Of a stretch of DNA of 64,000 bases, positions 11,887 through 21,234 are shown in pieces. How positions within the stretch are numbered: the stretch's first letter is position 1; each line of letters opens with the position of its first letter. The position numbers and the translations under genes are program-made. Below the pieces are notes generated by a model, which saw nothing but the letters and a program-made list of their open reading frames with translations, was not told where the DNA came from and ran no database searches. Origin of the DNA: Lineus longissimus (lineage: Eukaryota > Nemertea > Pilidiophora > Heteronemertea > Lineidae); the NCBI RefSeq assembly GCF_910592395.1, contig NC_088318.1, positions 14,260,349 through 14,324,348 on the forward strand, given 5' to 3'.

Positions 11887-14800
11887 TCATTTCTTTTCAT
11901 TAACATCCACAACAGCCTCGAGTGGTGTCCCCTTCTTGTGATTCTTATACTGACTAATCTCTAAAGTCTTAGAAATAATGTCAGCGTGTTGCTTCATATG
12001 GGAGGTCAACTGAACGCGACTGATCGATTCGAAGCCGCACTGGCAGCATCGGAAAGTAACAAGGGTACTGCCATCTGATTTTCCTTCCCTGGTAACGCCA
12101 ACCTTTACAACTTTTTCAGTATCCAATAGTTCTTTTACATGTTCAATAACCTGGACGTTTTCAGTATCGGCGTCAGTGTCGTCATCGGTGTCCTCACGTG
12201 AGGCGGCAACCTCGGGCTGACATTTGATCGGCTGATTCATGTTGTTTTCATAATCTATGGCAGCATTAATGGCATCATTTGCATCCTGGTAACTGTAACC
12301 GGTTTCGCTCGCGTGGCGCCACATGTGGGATTTTAACGACGGTAAGTGATGGCAGACGTACCCACAAAGATTACACTTATACTGCTCCAAAGGCTGTTGA
12401 ACGTACCGCTGATCATTGATATGACGTTTCATGTGCGACTTCAAACTGCGCGTTGATATGGCCGTGAAGTCGCAAAGATTACACTGCATTGGTTTGTCAT
12501 CGAGATGCAGACGACAATGATTACGCATCCGACCGAGCGTGGAGCACGAAAAATTGCACTGTTCACATCTCAGCTGTTTGATATGAGATTTCTGATGTTT
12601 CTTGAGATCATCCTGCGACTGTAAAACCAAGCCACACTCGTCACAATAGAGATTCCCGGCAGATCTTTCTTCCTTCTCATGATTTTCATCCTCGCATTTC
12701 TCCGTGTATGCAGCATTACAGTCCTTGCAATGATACCTCTCTTTATGAGTTTTCGCGTGATTGCGGAACTGGATCGGGTTGAACGTTTCAAATTCACAAA
12801 CGTCGCAGGTGAACGGTTCCGTTTCATTATGAGCTCGCATATGTGCACGCAACTGGCTCTTATAATTGAATGTCGACGGACACAACTTGCACTGATAAGT
12901 TCTAATCTTGCAGTGCTGCAGCATGTGGTCTTGCAGTGCCTCACTGGCCTCCGCGATAAAATCACAGAGTGAGCACTCGAATGGTTTCTTACTCTTATGT
13001 AACCTCATATGTTGCAACATAAGTGTCGTCGACGCGCTCATGTAGTGACACAGCTTGCAACGGTATATTCCAGTCTTGTGTTCCAACTTCTCGACATTTT
13101 GGAAACTTTCAATATCAGCCATCTCCTCGGAGGAAATAAGTTTACTGCGAGAGCGTTTGGTGACTCTTGAAGCAGGTTGAACTTTTGTTGGACAAGGGGG
13201 AGGAGGATCACTCTCCTCATGGTCACTGTCGGATTTTGACCGCTCCCGAAGTTGTTCGATGACAGCTAGCAAAGAACTACTAATACCACTTTTGTTGCTG
13301 CCACGTAATTCCCTTGATATACCACTAGTAGATGACCTTGTGCGTCTGCTGACTGAACTTGCCTCATTGGTGACGACTAAAATATCCTGTCCAGGTGTAG
13401 GCCTACCATCCAGCTCATCAGATCTCTGATGTTTAGCATCACTTGTCTTTTTATCGACAATTGCCCTCTCTGCCTTCTCACATACCGACACAAGCGACTG
13501 GGTCAGCTGATCATCCGACATGGGAACTTCAACCTCATCCTGAGATTCAGATGCTGGCTCTACCAGAGGGATATCAGTAGGGACTGGAGACACCCCTTCG
13601 CTTGCCACAGAAGATGCATCACTCGTAGCTTCAATCACTGGTACTCTCGGGCTCCCACGGAGAGTCAAATCCGCCATCGGGCAGGAATCTTGTACATCCT
13701 CAACGACCACATTTCTGCCCACTTCACTAACTTCGAAATCATCACGGCTCCTCTTCGCATCAATTTCATCATCATCGTTATTCAGATCTTCATGTTTTCG
13801 CTTTGGAACGATCTCTGCGTGAGATTCCTTCTCCTCTTCCATATCCTGGTTCACAATCACTACATTCGACATGTCGGCTTCAGAAAGGAGACTCTGCAAC
13901 TGTGTCGGGTCAACATTCAAGACAACCACTTGGGCACATGGATAATCGGGCGTAACATCCTGTGAACTTGCCATCCTGCTGATAACATTTAAACCATTCT
14001 CAACTTGCCCTGGCAACACAGCATTTGACTGAAATGCCAGTTTATTCAAGCCTACAGACCGGACCGTGTTACCCGAGTTGGGCAGCACGACTGCTTTACC
14101 AGGACCACTAGTGGAGGCAGACGAGGTGATAGGTGCCTGACTGACTCTGATATTTTTCAGAATTGGGATGCCACAGGCTCTGGTAGTGTTGGCAGAGCTC
14201 ACAGTAGCAACAGGGAAGCTGGAGGATGCGGTGGCCATGTTTGGAACAGCAGAAACTGGCATAGGTTTCATGTCTGGTGTGTTCATTACAGCAGACGCTT
14301 CCATCTGTATACCTCCAGGGGGTTTTCCAACGATAGTCATCTTTGCCAATTCTTGAGTTTTCACTCCTCCCTGCAGATCGTCATAAATGCTGAGGGGCCC
14401 ATTCTGGAACATTGGGTAGCCGACATCTTTGTGACCAGAGTGCTTCCATATGTGCGACTTAATCGTACGCTGGTGCTCGCATGTATAACCGCAAATACTA
14501 CAGCGAAAGATCCTCATTGCTGCATCGTAAGAAAATTTCGCCGAATCTGGGTTGAGGCAAGTGTTGTCAGACTGATTAGGTACGAGGCGTTTGGGGGTAA
14601 TTTGTGTCGCAGAATGAGATTTCATGTGCTGGACGAGACCCTGAGCATTCTCACATGTAATACCACAAATTTTACACAGCATCTGTTCGCAATTTTTGCT
14701 CTTTTTCGGAACAGTAGGTTGAGTATTTATCTTTTTCTTAGGAGCCAAGACAGGGTCCTTTACAGTCGGTGGGTGTAATGACTTTGAAATACTTTTACTA

Positions 14801-15648
14801 GTGTTCGGTGCCATGTTATTTAAATGCTTGTTTATGATATGATTCTCTAAAACATCCTGCTCTGTAGACGTGAACCCACATTCTGAACACTTCAGGAGGA
14901 CAGTCTGGGTTGTGTTTGATGGCTCCATGTTGTGCGTGGCTCTATGAGCGGCTAGTTCTTCTTCCTTCGCAGACGTGAAATTACAATTGTCACATTTTAA
15001 AGTGTTTGCACCTTGGCTGCATGTCCCAGATTCAATATGCTTACAGATAAGTGACTTGTCTAATGTCGCAAACAAGCACTGCTCGCATGCGAAAACATCG
15101 CCATCGTCTTTTGCATGTTTACCGACATGCTCATACAGGGCGTCGCGAGTCGGTAATGACGTATGGCATATTGAACAGTCAAAATTCCACTGACTGGCAT
15201 GCATTTTGATATGATTTGTTAGATGTCCTTTCTTGCGAAATGTAGCGTTACAATGTGTGCATTCAAAAGGTCTATCATTGCTATGAACAATCAGATGTTC
15301 TTTCAAAGCATAGCTGCGTTTTCCAGCATAGTCACAAAACGGGCACTTAAAAGGACGGTCAGTGCTGTGAACGAGATCAACATGCTGCTTCAGATAATGT
15401 TTATTATGACTAGAGTAGTCACATTCATCACATTTAAATGCCTCTTTTCTTGTCGGAGATGTTTTTGGTGATGAACCAGGATTGCCAGATTTTATTGTGT
15501 TTACCTGGACCGGTACAACACTAACGGCAGGCGTCTGCGATCCTACAGATCTATTATCAACATCATCAGTGTCCGGTGTCTTACTACAGATCTCAGATAA
15601 TCTTTCGATGACAACGTTGAGGGCTTCAGTACCGGTTTTTTCTTCCAT
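11887..15648 (-). CDS. C2H2 zinc-finger protein, ZNF507-like, 1253 aa
   Basis: Single-exon CDS. N-terminal fingers lie at about residues 72-94, 100-122, 128-150, 156-178, 217-239, 252-275, 323-345 and 381-403, with a degenerate one near 188. A long disordered linker follows (residues 410-860) with acidic patches and a basic nuclear-signal-like segment (KRKHEDLN). A second cluster of nine fingers spans about 860-1110, one of them degenerate (near CKDCNAAY). A last finger sits near 1200-1221. The end of the second cluster, HHLPSLKSHMWRH followed by a Y-x-x-x-x-A-I-N-x-A-I segment, and the isolated terminal CCQCGFES finger match vertebrate ZNF507 as I recall it. That orthology is recall-based and unsearched. 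A nuclear DNA-binding regulator is inferred. The start is fixed by an in-frame TGA nine codons or fewer upstream and a 3' splice site at 15700. Confidence 0.8.
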   Translation of the reverse strand: MEEKTGTEALNVVIERLSEICSKTPDTDDVDNRSVGSQTPAVSVVPVQVNTIKSGNPGSSPKTSPTRKEAFKCDECDYSSHNKHYLKQHVDLVHSTDRPFKCPFCDYAGKRSYALKEHLIVHSNDRPFECTHCNATFRKKGHLTNHIKMHASQWNFDCSICHTSLPTRDALYEHVGKHAKDDGDVFACEQCLFATLDKSLICKHIESGTCSQGANTLKCDNCNFTSAKEEELAAHRATHNMEPSNTTQTVLLKCSECGFTSTEQDVLENHIINKHLNNMAPNTSKSISKSLHPPTVKDPVLAPKKKINTQPTVPKKSKNCEQMLCKICGITCENAQGLVQHMKSHSATQITPKRLVPNQSDNTCLNPDSAKFSYDAAMRIFRCSICGYTCEHQRTIKSHIWKHSGHKDVGYPMFQNGPLSIYDDLQGGVKTQELAKMTIVGKPPGGIQMEASAVMNTPDMKPMPVSAVPNMATASSSFPVATVSSANTTRACGIPILKNIRVSQAPITSSASTSGPGKAVVLPNSGNTVRSVGLNKLAFQSNAVLPGQVENGLNVISRMASSQDVTPDYPCAQVVVLNVDPTQLQSLLSEADMSNVVIVNQDMEEEKESHAEIVPKRKHEDLNNDDDEIDAKRSRDDFEVSEVGRNVVVEDVQDSCPMADLTLRGSPRVPVIEATSDASSVASEGVSPVPTDIPLVEPASESQDEVEVPMSDDQLTQSLVSVCEKAERAIVDKKTSDAKHQRSDELDGRPTPGQDILVVTNEASSVSRRTRSSTSGISRELRGSNKSGISSSLLAVIEQLRERSKSDSDHEESDPPPPCPTKVQPASRVTKRSRSKLISSEEMADIESFQNVEKLEHKTGIYRCKLCHYMSASTTLMLQHMRLHKSKKPFECSLCDFIAEASEALQDHMLQHCKIRTYQCKLCPSTFNYKSQLRAHMRAHNETEPFTCDVCEFETFNPIQFRNHAKTHKERYHCKDCNAAYTEKCEDENHEKEERSAGNLYCDECGLVLQSQDDLKKHQKSHIKQLRCEQCNFSCSTLGRMRNHCRLHLDDKPMQCNLCDFTAISTRSLKSHMKRHINDQRYVQQPLEQYKCNLCGYVCHHLPSLKSHMWRHASETGYSYQDANDAINAAIDYENNMNQPIKCQPEVAASREDTDDDTDADTENVQVIEHVKELLDTEKVVKVGVTREGKSDGSTLVTFRCCQCGFESISRVQLTSHMKQHADIISKTLEISQYKNHKKGTPLEAVVDVNEKK

Positions 15649-15679
15649 TGCTTGCCTTCATGAGGAGTGGTGATGACAT
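15626..15679 (-). promoter_or_regulatory. upstream ORF overlapping the ZNF507-like start codon
   Basis: A 17-codon ORF starts at 15679 in another frame, 31 bases before the main ATG at 15648. It ends with TGA at 15626, inside the main CDS. Ribosomes that use it would pass the main start, so it is expected to lower translation. Its first ATG has an A at -3 (AAAATGT). Confidence 0.5.
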
Positions 15680-15699
15680 TTTACCCAAGACAGGTGAAC
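15649..15699 (-). other. 5' UTR part of the ZNF507-like coding exon
   Basis: On the minus strand a pyrimidine-rich tract ending TTTTTAG precedes GTTCACCTG, a good 3' splice site at 15700/15701. The coding exon would therefore begin at 15699, with at least one non-coding exon further upstream. Confidence 0.5.
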
Positions 15700-16657
15700 C
15701 TAAAAATAGAAATGAAAAAATTTGTAAGCAAGTTTTTTCTATCATAAACCTTAAAACTTGGTTGAAAGTCAAACGGCAAAGGCCCAGTCACAAGGCCTAA
15801 TAATGATGATGATGATGATGATGATGATGAAAAGTCATTGATTTGAATATCATCGATTCAATAATTGATTGTTCATGCACTGCACAGTCACAGGTAACGC
15901 GGTTTCATCATGTGGGGATAGCACTTCACACAGTATGAATAATGAATGGGTATAAAGACCAATAAATTGTGTTGTGCGCTTTGTATGTGCACGTGTCCTG
16001 TGTCTGTCAGTGGTGTGCGTTGTTGTCTGGCGCAGCCTTTTTGTTGATGGGCCTACTTTTTAAACAATGTTTTCTACAATATTTCATCAGTATTTCGACT
16101 CAAAAGAACAATATATGGAATCTTAATGAAAATATATTTTATTCTAATTACATTTCAATATCGATCCGGCCAAAAAAGCACCTTTCATTCAAGATTTTCA
16201 AAAATATTTTCCCTCGCTACAAATCACAAAGTTCAACATGGCGATAAACGCAGTCACGTGATCAGTTTGTATGCCAAAGAAAGTCACATGACTAGCATTT
16301 TATGCATGCCATTCGAACTTATGCCTGTAAATAATCAATTCGGAAATAATATATTTGTTATTTGGTACCAACGTTTATATTGGACACCAATAATTAAATA
16401 TACATCGACTAATAGCCTTCTTACCATAGGGTTATTTGACAAAATGGATTAAATCCAACCTAATTATCAAACTCTCGATTTTTCTCGCGAGTTCCGGGCA
16501 CCTGCTTTAACCACGTTCCCAAGTTTGGCATGTACATTTTACGTGCACAAATCGAATACAAAACCAACTGGCTTCACCGGTGAGGTTGCCGGCGAAGCCA
16601 TTGCATTTCTTTGCCACGTCCACTTCTGTTTTGGTCCACAAAAGCATTAAATTCACC
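15700..16657. promoter_or_regulatory. intergenic region between the ZNF507-like gene and DAD1 (divergent)
   Basis: The two genes point away from each other across about 1 kb. It holds a GAT microsatellite (15804-15830, nine copies), an octamer TCACGTGA E-box palindrome at 16254-16261, and CAACATGGCG (YY1-like core) about 20 bases before it. An upstream exon and promoter of the zinc-finger gene and the DAD1 promoter probably both lie here. No TATA box is evident. Confidence 0.4.
15804..15830. repeat. (GAT)9 microsatellite
   Basis: Nine uninterrupted GAT trinucleotides, just upstream of the ZNF507-like coding exon, in its probable intron or promoter. Confidence 0.9.
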
Positions 16658-17214
16658 ATGCCTGAGACAATAACGAACGTTGTGAAGAAGTTCTACAGTG
16701 AATACATGAACAATACACCTCAAAAATTGAAAATAATAGATGCATACCTGTTTTATATCCTGCTAACGGGAGGGTTCCAGTTTTTGTACTGTTTGCTGGT
16801 TGGAACTTTTCCTTTCAACAGCTTCCTCTCTGGTTTCATATCCTGTGTGGGGTCATTTGTCTTGGCAGGTGAGAATACACTCTATACGTTTTAATTTATG
16901 TCTGTTTAACATGACTTGTTGAGATTTTGGACAAGACAGTGGCTATGGTGGTGTCTTCATCACTGACACTGACTGTACTGTAATCATCTCCATCTTGGAC
17001 ATAGGCCCTAATTACTATTTGATACTTGGGGCAAGGCTGAAGGTTTCACTTTCTTCAGTGTCTAATTCTGCATCTCTTTTCAGTCTGCCTGAGAGTACAA
17101 GTCAACCCATCCAATAAAAATGATTTCCTCAGCATCAGTCCAGAAAGAGCATTTGCAGACTTCGTGTTCGCTCATGTGATTCTTCATCTCGTCATCATGA
17201 ACTTCATTGGTTGA
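16658..17214 (+). CDS. DAD1: DAD1, oligosaccharyltransferase subunit, 113 aa
   Basis: Two coding exons, 16658-16868 and 17084-17214, with a phase-1 junction. The product is 113 aa, the same length as human DAD1. [39 protein letters not shown] and the C-terminal MNFIG are almost identical to the family. DAD1 is a small three-helix membrane protein of the ER oligosaccharyltransferase complex, which N-glycosylates nascent proteins; its loss triggers apoptosis. The open frame extends upstream to a GTG at 16580, but ATG 16658 (context CACCATGC) gives the family N-terminus. The stop codon is TGA after a conserved terminal glycine. Identification is secure. Confidence 0.97.
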
Positions 17215-17339
17215 GCCACCTGAAGGTTTGTATTCAGTCTGTTTACTTATATCAATTTTCACAACCACAAGACAAACATTGACGCCATGTTATGCCCAAT
17301 TTGAACTGACACTCAAAATATCCCTATTCTGTCTTACAG

Positions 17340-17520
17340 GACATCGATGCTGTCTACTTGAAGGAGATTGTGCTGCCATTTGGAACGAAGGACGTTTTAT
17401 ACTTAAGATTGAAGATCATGGAAATATCACAAACAGAAGGAATGGGGAACATTTTATAGAAAAAAAGCAATTTAAGATGTATTTATTGTGTATATGTCAA
17501 GTGGAAAAAAAGATTTGAAA
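17340..17520 (+). other. probable DAD1 3' UTR exon
   Basis: A GT donor at 17226 (AAG/GTTTGT) lies 11 bases after the DAD1 stop. A strong acceptor (GTCTTACAG) at 17339 would add a non-coding last exon, an arrangement also known for vertebrate DAD1. No clear AATAAA is seen, so the 3' end is approximate. Confidence 0.4.
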
Positions 17521-17619
17521 TGCATTCAATTTTGTGGTCTTGTTTATTCTATTAGTAGCCTACACTTTAAAAGTTTTGTCACAGAGTATTTTATTGTTGA
17601 CTATGACGACGAGAATACT

Positions 17620-17775
17620 GTCGAGCTGGTGATGTGATAGTCTCTAAGACGTCATGACAGTCTTGTGCAACCAAGCGATCTGGTGATGTGATAGTCTCTA
17701 AGACCACTCTGCCTTGACAATTCGGCATCCGTCTCCAACCAATCGAGCCAGTGATTGTCCCTAAGATGTCCTGGC
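17620..17775. repeat. short degenerate tandem repeat (about 60-bp unit)
   Basis: TCTGGTGATGTGATAGTCTC-type sequence occurs at about 17626 and 17683, followed by a weaker third copy (CCAGTGATTGTCCCTAAGA) near 17751. It lies just past the DAD1 3' end. Confidence 0.6.
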
Positions 17776-20036
17776 ATTGGATACCCAAGATGAAACCCTA
17801 AAAGCTGAGCTGTGCTAAATTCAGACATTAATATGTAATGAACAGAGAACAGTTATGGTGTAATCTTACATATTTATTCATAAAGAATATGAAGGAAACA
17901 AGTGTTATTTTCGTAACACTTCCGGACGATAATAAGATGAATACACTGACCGCAAATCAAACTGATGACTAAGAGATAAGGCAACACACATTCTTTGGGT
18001 TATGAATCTATCTATGCCAGATATTCAAATGGAAAAAGATTTAGATGGGAAAAAGTTAATCCTTTGAAATTTCTTGCATACCCTCGACAGCAGGGTGCCC
18101 CAAACTCAAAGAATAAGTGCAGCCATTATCTGAAGATAGATGATTGGTTGTTCTAACGATGCGCCGAGTGTTGCACTTGTGATAATATTACCTTAAAGAT
18201 CTACGCCGTTCGTATACAGTACTTTGGTGGTTTACATGAATATGGCATACCACTAAACTAACCTGCAACAATTGCAGACTTGTTTCACGCACTGAGCTGA
18301 TGTCCGAGGCCTTTATGATATAACACCAACACCACGCACGGACATTGTTAGAACAACCAGACACAACACATGTACAGCTTATAATGAAGCAGGCAGTTTT
18401 TCAAACATAGGGAGCATAGAATACAATAAGGAATCTCATAACATCATACCACCATTATCTCTCATCATGTTCTGTTTACCACGGCGAAATAATACCTCCC
18501 CCCCTTCTTTACGCCAATCTTCCCCCAAGCTATATCCTAGAGCAAGAATACAACTACTATCATAGCACATTATTTCACTAGTCCCCACCCCCAAATTGAC
18601 AACAAAACCGGTAGGTTACCTCTCGTCCATTTTAAAAGGCAAACACGAAGTCTTGGACAAACAGGAATACACACTGTTAAACAGGATGAAATACATAGCT
18701 GAAGTACAAAAATATATATTAGCATTTAGATATGATGATATTCTATACAATTCACAATTTTCAAAAGACAAAATCATAAATTTTTTTGCTAGGCATACAA
18801 TTTACATAAATTAAACCCAAATGAATTAAAATAATGAACACGCTCAAAAGTTCATGCTAAATTGTTTCATGTCATTTCATTTATGCGAAGAATTTTGGAA
18901 CTTTCAAATTTAACCATCCGCAAATTTTTGAAAATGAGAACCAAGCTAAGCGAAGCACTAAACACTAATGATGATAGTTTGGAAAAGATGCATTGTTTGA
19001 ATTCGAGGTATTTTATTTAATTAAATATAATGTTATCGTTACACTCAAGGAACCAAGTGCAATTTACGGCAGCAAGTAAGGATTAGATTAGAGATCTTAT
19101 CTATACTTGATGGCAGTGACAACTGTTGTGCAAGAACCCCATCCTGGATCATTAGTAAGTAGTTGTGACCCAGTGACCTCAGTTGAACACAAACTAAACT
19201 TGCATAACAGCATTTCAATGAAAAGCCTATTGTAAAAACCTCTTTATTATCGTGAGCCTAAATGTAAGCAAACAACATCCTTTTCAGATTTTGTTTCCAC
19301 TTTAGGCTGTCAAAATGAACAGTTTTACAGTATTTGCATCCAAATGATTAATAGCCACAGAATCTTACACAAGTTTTCCATTCAAACAATATTTCACTGT
19401 CAAACTTCAAACTGATACTACTTAATATGATAGAAAAGATGACAATTTCACTGTGTATTTGACATCAATCTGTCCTACATACTGTGTCGACACTATCTAG
19501 CGGGTCGAGGGGGTCTGTACATCTTACCTTTAATAGGCCTATGGGTATCAGACACGCCTGAACAAGCTAAATAGCATTTACACGGTGTCACTGATACAAT
19601 TTTGTAACTTACATTTAAAATGAATACAAAACACTCTAGAAACATATGCAAAAGAAAATAATACTTTTTTGGAGACCATCCAAATTATCACAATGTTTTG
19701 CCTTATTCAAGACACAATGTCTCAGTACCACACTGTCCCTATTGGAACCAGTCTTAAGTATATACAAAAAAATTCCCCCCAAGTTTTTTACCAATGTAGC
19801 CAACATGAGCGTGAAAACCGTTCCAGCGACACCAGCAAGATGTTTTTGATATTCATGGATGGTCTCAAACTACAGGGCACATATATTGCCATTGAAAACT
19901 TAAGCAATCACAGCTTCATTTTAGAACTGGCTATCCTACACTATTGCATTCCTCAATTTGAAAACAGCACATCATCGTCAATACTCCGAAATAAAATTAT
20001 AGTCTGATATCACCTATGCTCTAGGTTATCATCTGA
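17776..20036. other. non-coding AT-rich stretch downstream of DAD1 and AMFR
   Basis: No recognisable coding exon on either strand. The DAD1 (+) and AMFR (-) 3' ends converge here. A minus-strand AATAAA (TTTATT at 17873-17878) could end a long AMFR 3' UTR, but nothing proves it. Confidence 0.4.
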
Positions 20037-20130
20037 CTTTACACTTAAAAATGACTTAGTAGATCTCAGATGAGCAGCTCAATCAATGGTACAACATGGG
20101 CATTTCTGACCAGGACCCATTTATACATCT

Positions 20131-20563
20131 AAAGTCGTACTTCCACCTATCAAATCCCCGTGTCTTTTGCGCTTACACCTATGAATTGCCGTGTCTAAAT
20201 AGACCCGTGTGTCAAATCCCCGTGTCTATTAGCCCCATCGAGCTCGATGGGGCTAATCGGGGGCTAATTTAGACTCGTGTTCAACACGGGTTTTTTGATA
20301 GGTGGAATCTGAATAGACACGGCAATTGCAAGTTCTAAGATCCGGCGACAGATGGCGCGGTGTAGTTGCCTCGGTATTGCGCCCCCTCCAACGGGAAAGA
20401 AACACAGGAGAGCTCCCTACCTACAGCGCACCTGTCGCCGGGGCTATTAACCATTATCTAACACAACTGATAGGTGTAAGTGCGCCGTGGGTTTTTTGAC
20501 ACACGGCGAAGACACGGGTCTTGAAAAAACACGGGGTTTTATGATAGGTGGAACTACGACTTA
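20131..20563. mobile_element. foldback MITE-like element, copy 1
   Basis: Left end AAGTCGTACTTCCACCTATC and right end GATAGGTGGAACTACGACTT are inverted repeats with one mismatch. Inside are many short blocks in both orientations built from CCCCGTGTCT / AGACACGGGG and GAATTGCCGTGTC, and a 30-bp perfect palindrome (20228-20257). No transposase frame is present. Just outside, CTTTACACTTAA (20037-20048) and TTAAGTGTAAAG (20561-20572) form a further inverted pair, so the true end may lie further out. A related copy is at about 38056-38428. Confidence 0.75.
20228..20257. repeat. 30-bp perfect palindrome
   Basis: Symmetric about CGAGCTCG; the half-site is ATTAGCCCCATCGAG. It forms the core of the foldback element. 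Copy 2 (38204-38233) keeps it with one mismatched pair. Confidence 0.9.
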
Positions 20564-20619
20564 AGTGTAAAGTAAGGCAAGTTAAGACAAAGAGACCAGC
20601 CCAGAGTCTCACACCGACT

Positions 20620-20700
20620 TAGGGATTCAAACCAGGGATCTCGTTGTGTTGAAATATTATACATTGGCTACGTCATATGAGGTGCTGCCCTATTGAGAAA
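20620..20700 (-). mobile_element. possible tRNA-derived SINE fragment
   Basis: On the minus strand GGTTTGAATCC (a pol III B-box with one C-to-T change) lies near 20630-20640, about 30 bases after ACGTAGCCAATG, which resembles an A-box. It directly follows foldback copy 1. A tRNA fold was not found. Confidence 0.3.
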
Positions 20701-21234
20701 TACAGACATTCATATCGACCGTTGGCTCAGAGTTACTCTGCTACCGCACTATTTTTCATTTTCATGACATTTTCAAATGCACTCCCTCTCAACTTTGAAA
20801 ACTATGGTATATACATGTACAATGATGTCACAAAATACTTGCTTCTTAACAAAAACTCAGCAATCAAAGAAATATACATACTGGCACTGCTGTGACAGGA
20901 CTAGTAAACGCTGTATATGCAAATATTTTCGCGAATCAAAACTGTCCCAAATTCTGAGACACCCCTTGTGCCACACTCAGCGATTTTGATACTGTTGTTG
21001 TTGTAATATTGACATCAATAACACATGAACGAGATTGTGTTGGAAAAAATGATGTTTGAACAATAAGCAGTAGGCATCATGGGCTATTTTTTGGGCTCTC
21101 TCAGATTGGTTTATTTCGTCTTGTTCAGATTGACCCCGCGAATTTGCAAAATACTGTCTTAAACAAATAATATTTTCTCGTGAAACGTTTTACGTATACA
21201 GCATTAAAGCCAAAGTTCATATGACAGAAACGAC
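20701..21234. other. non-coding, probably AMFR 3' UTR
   Basis: Lies immediately beyond the AMFR stop codon (minus strand). No coding exon is visible. The two 70-72-aa frames here show no family likeness and no splice context. Confidence 0.4.
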
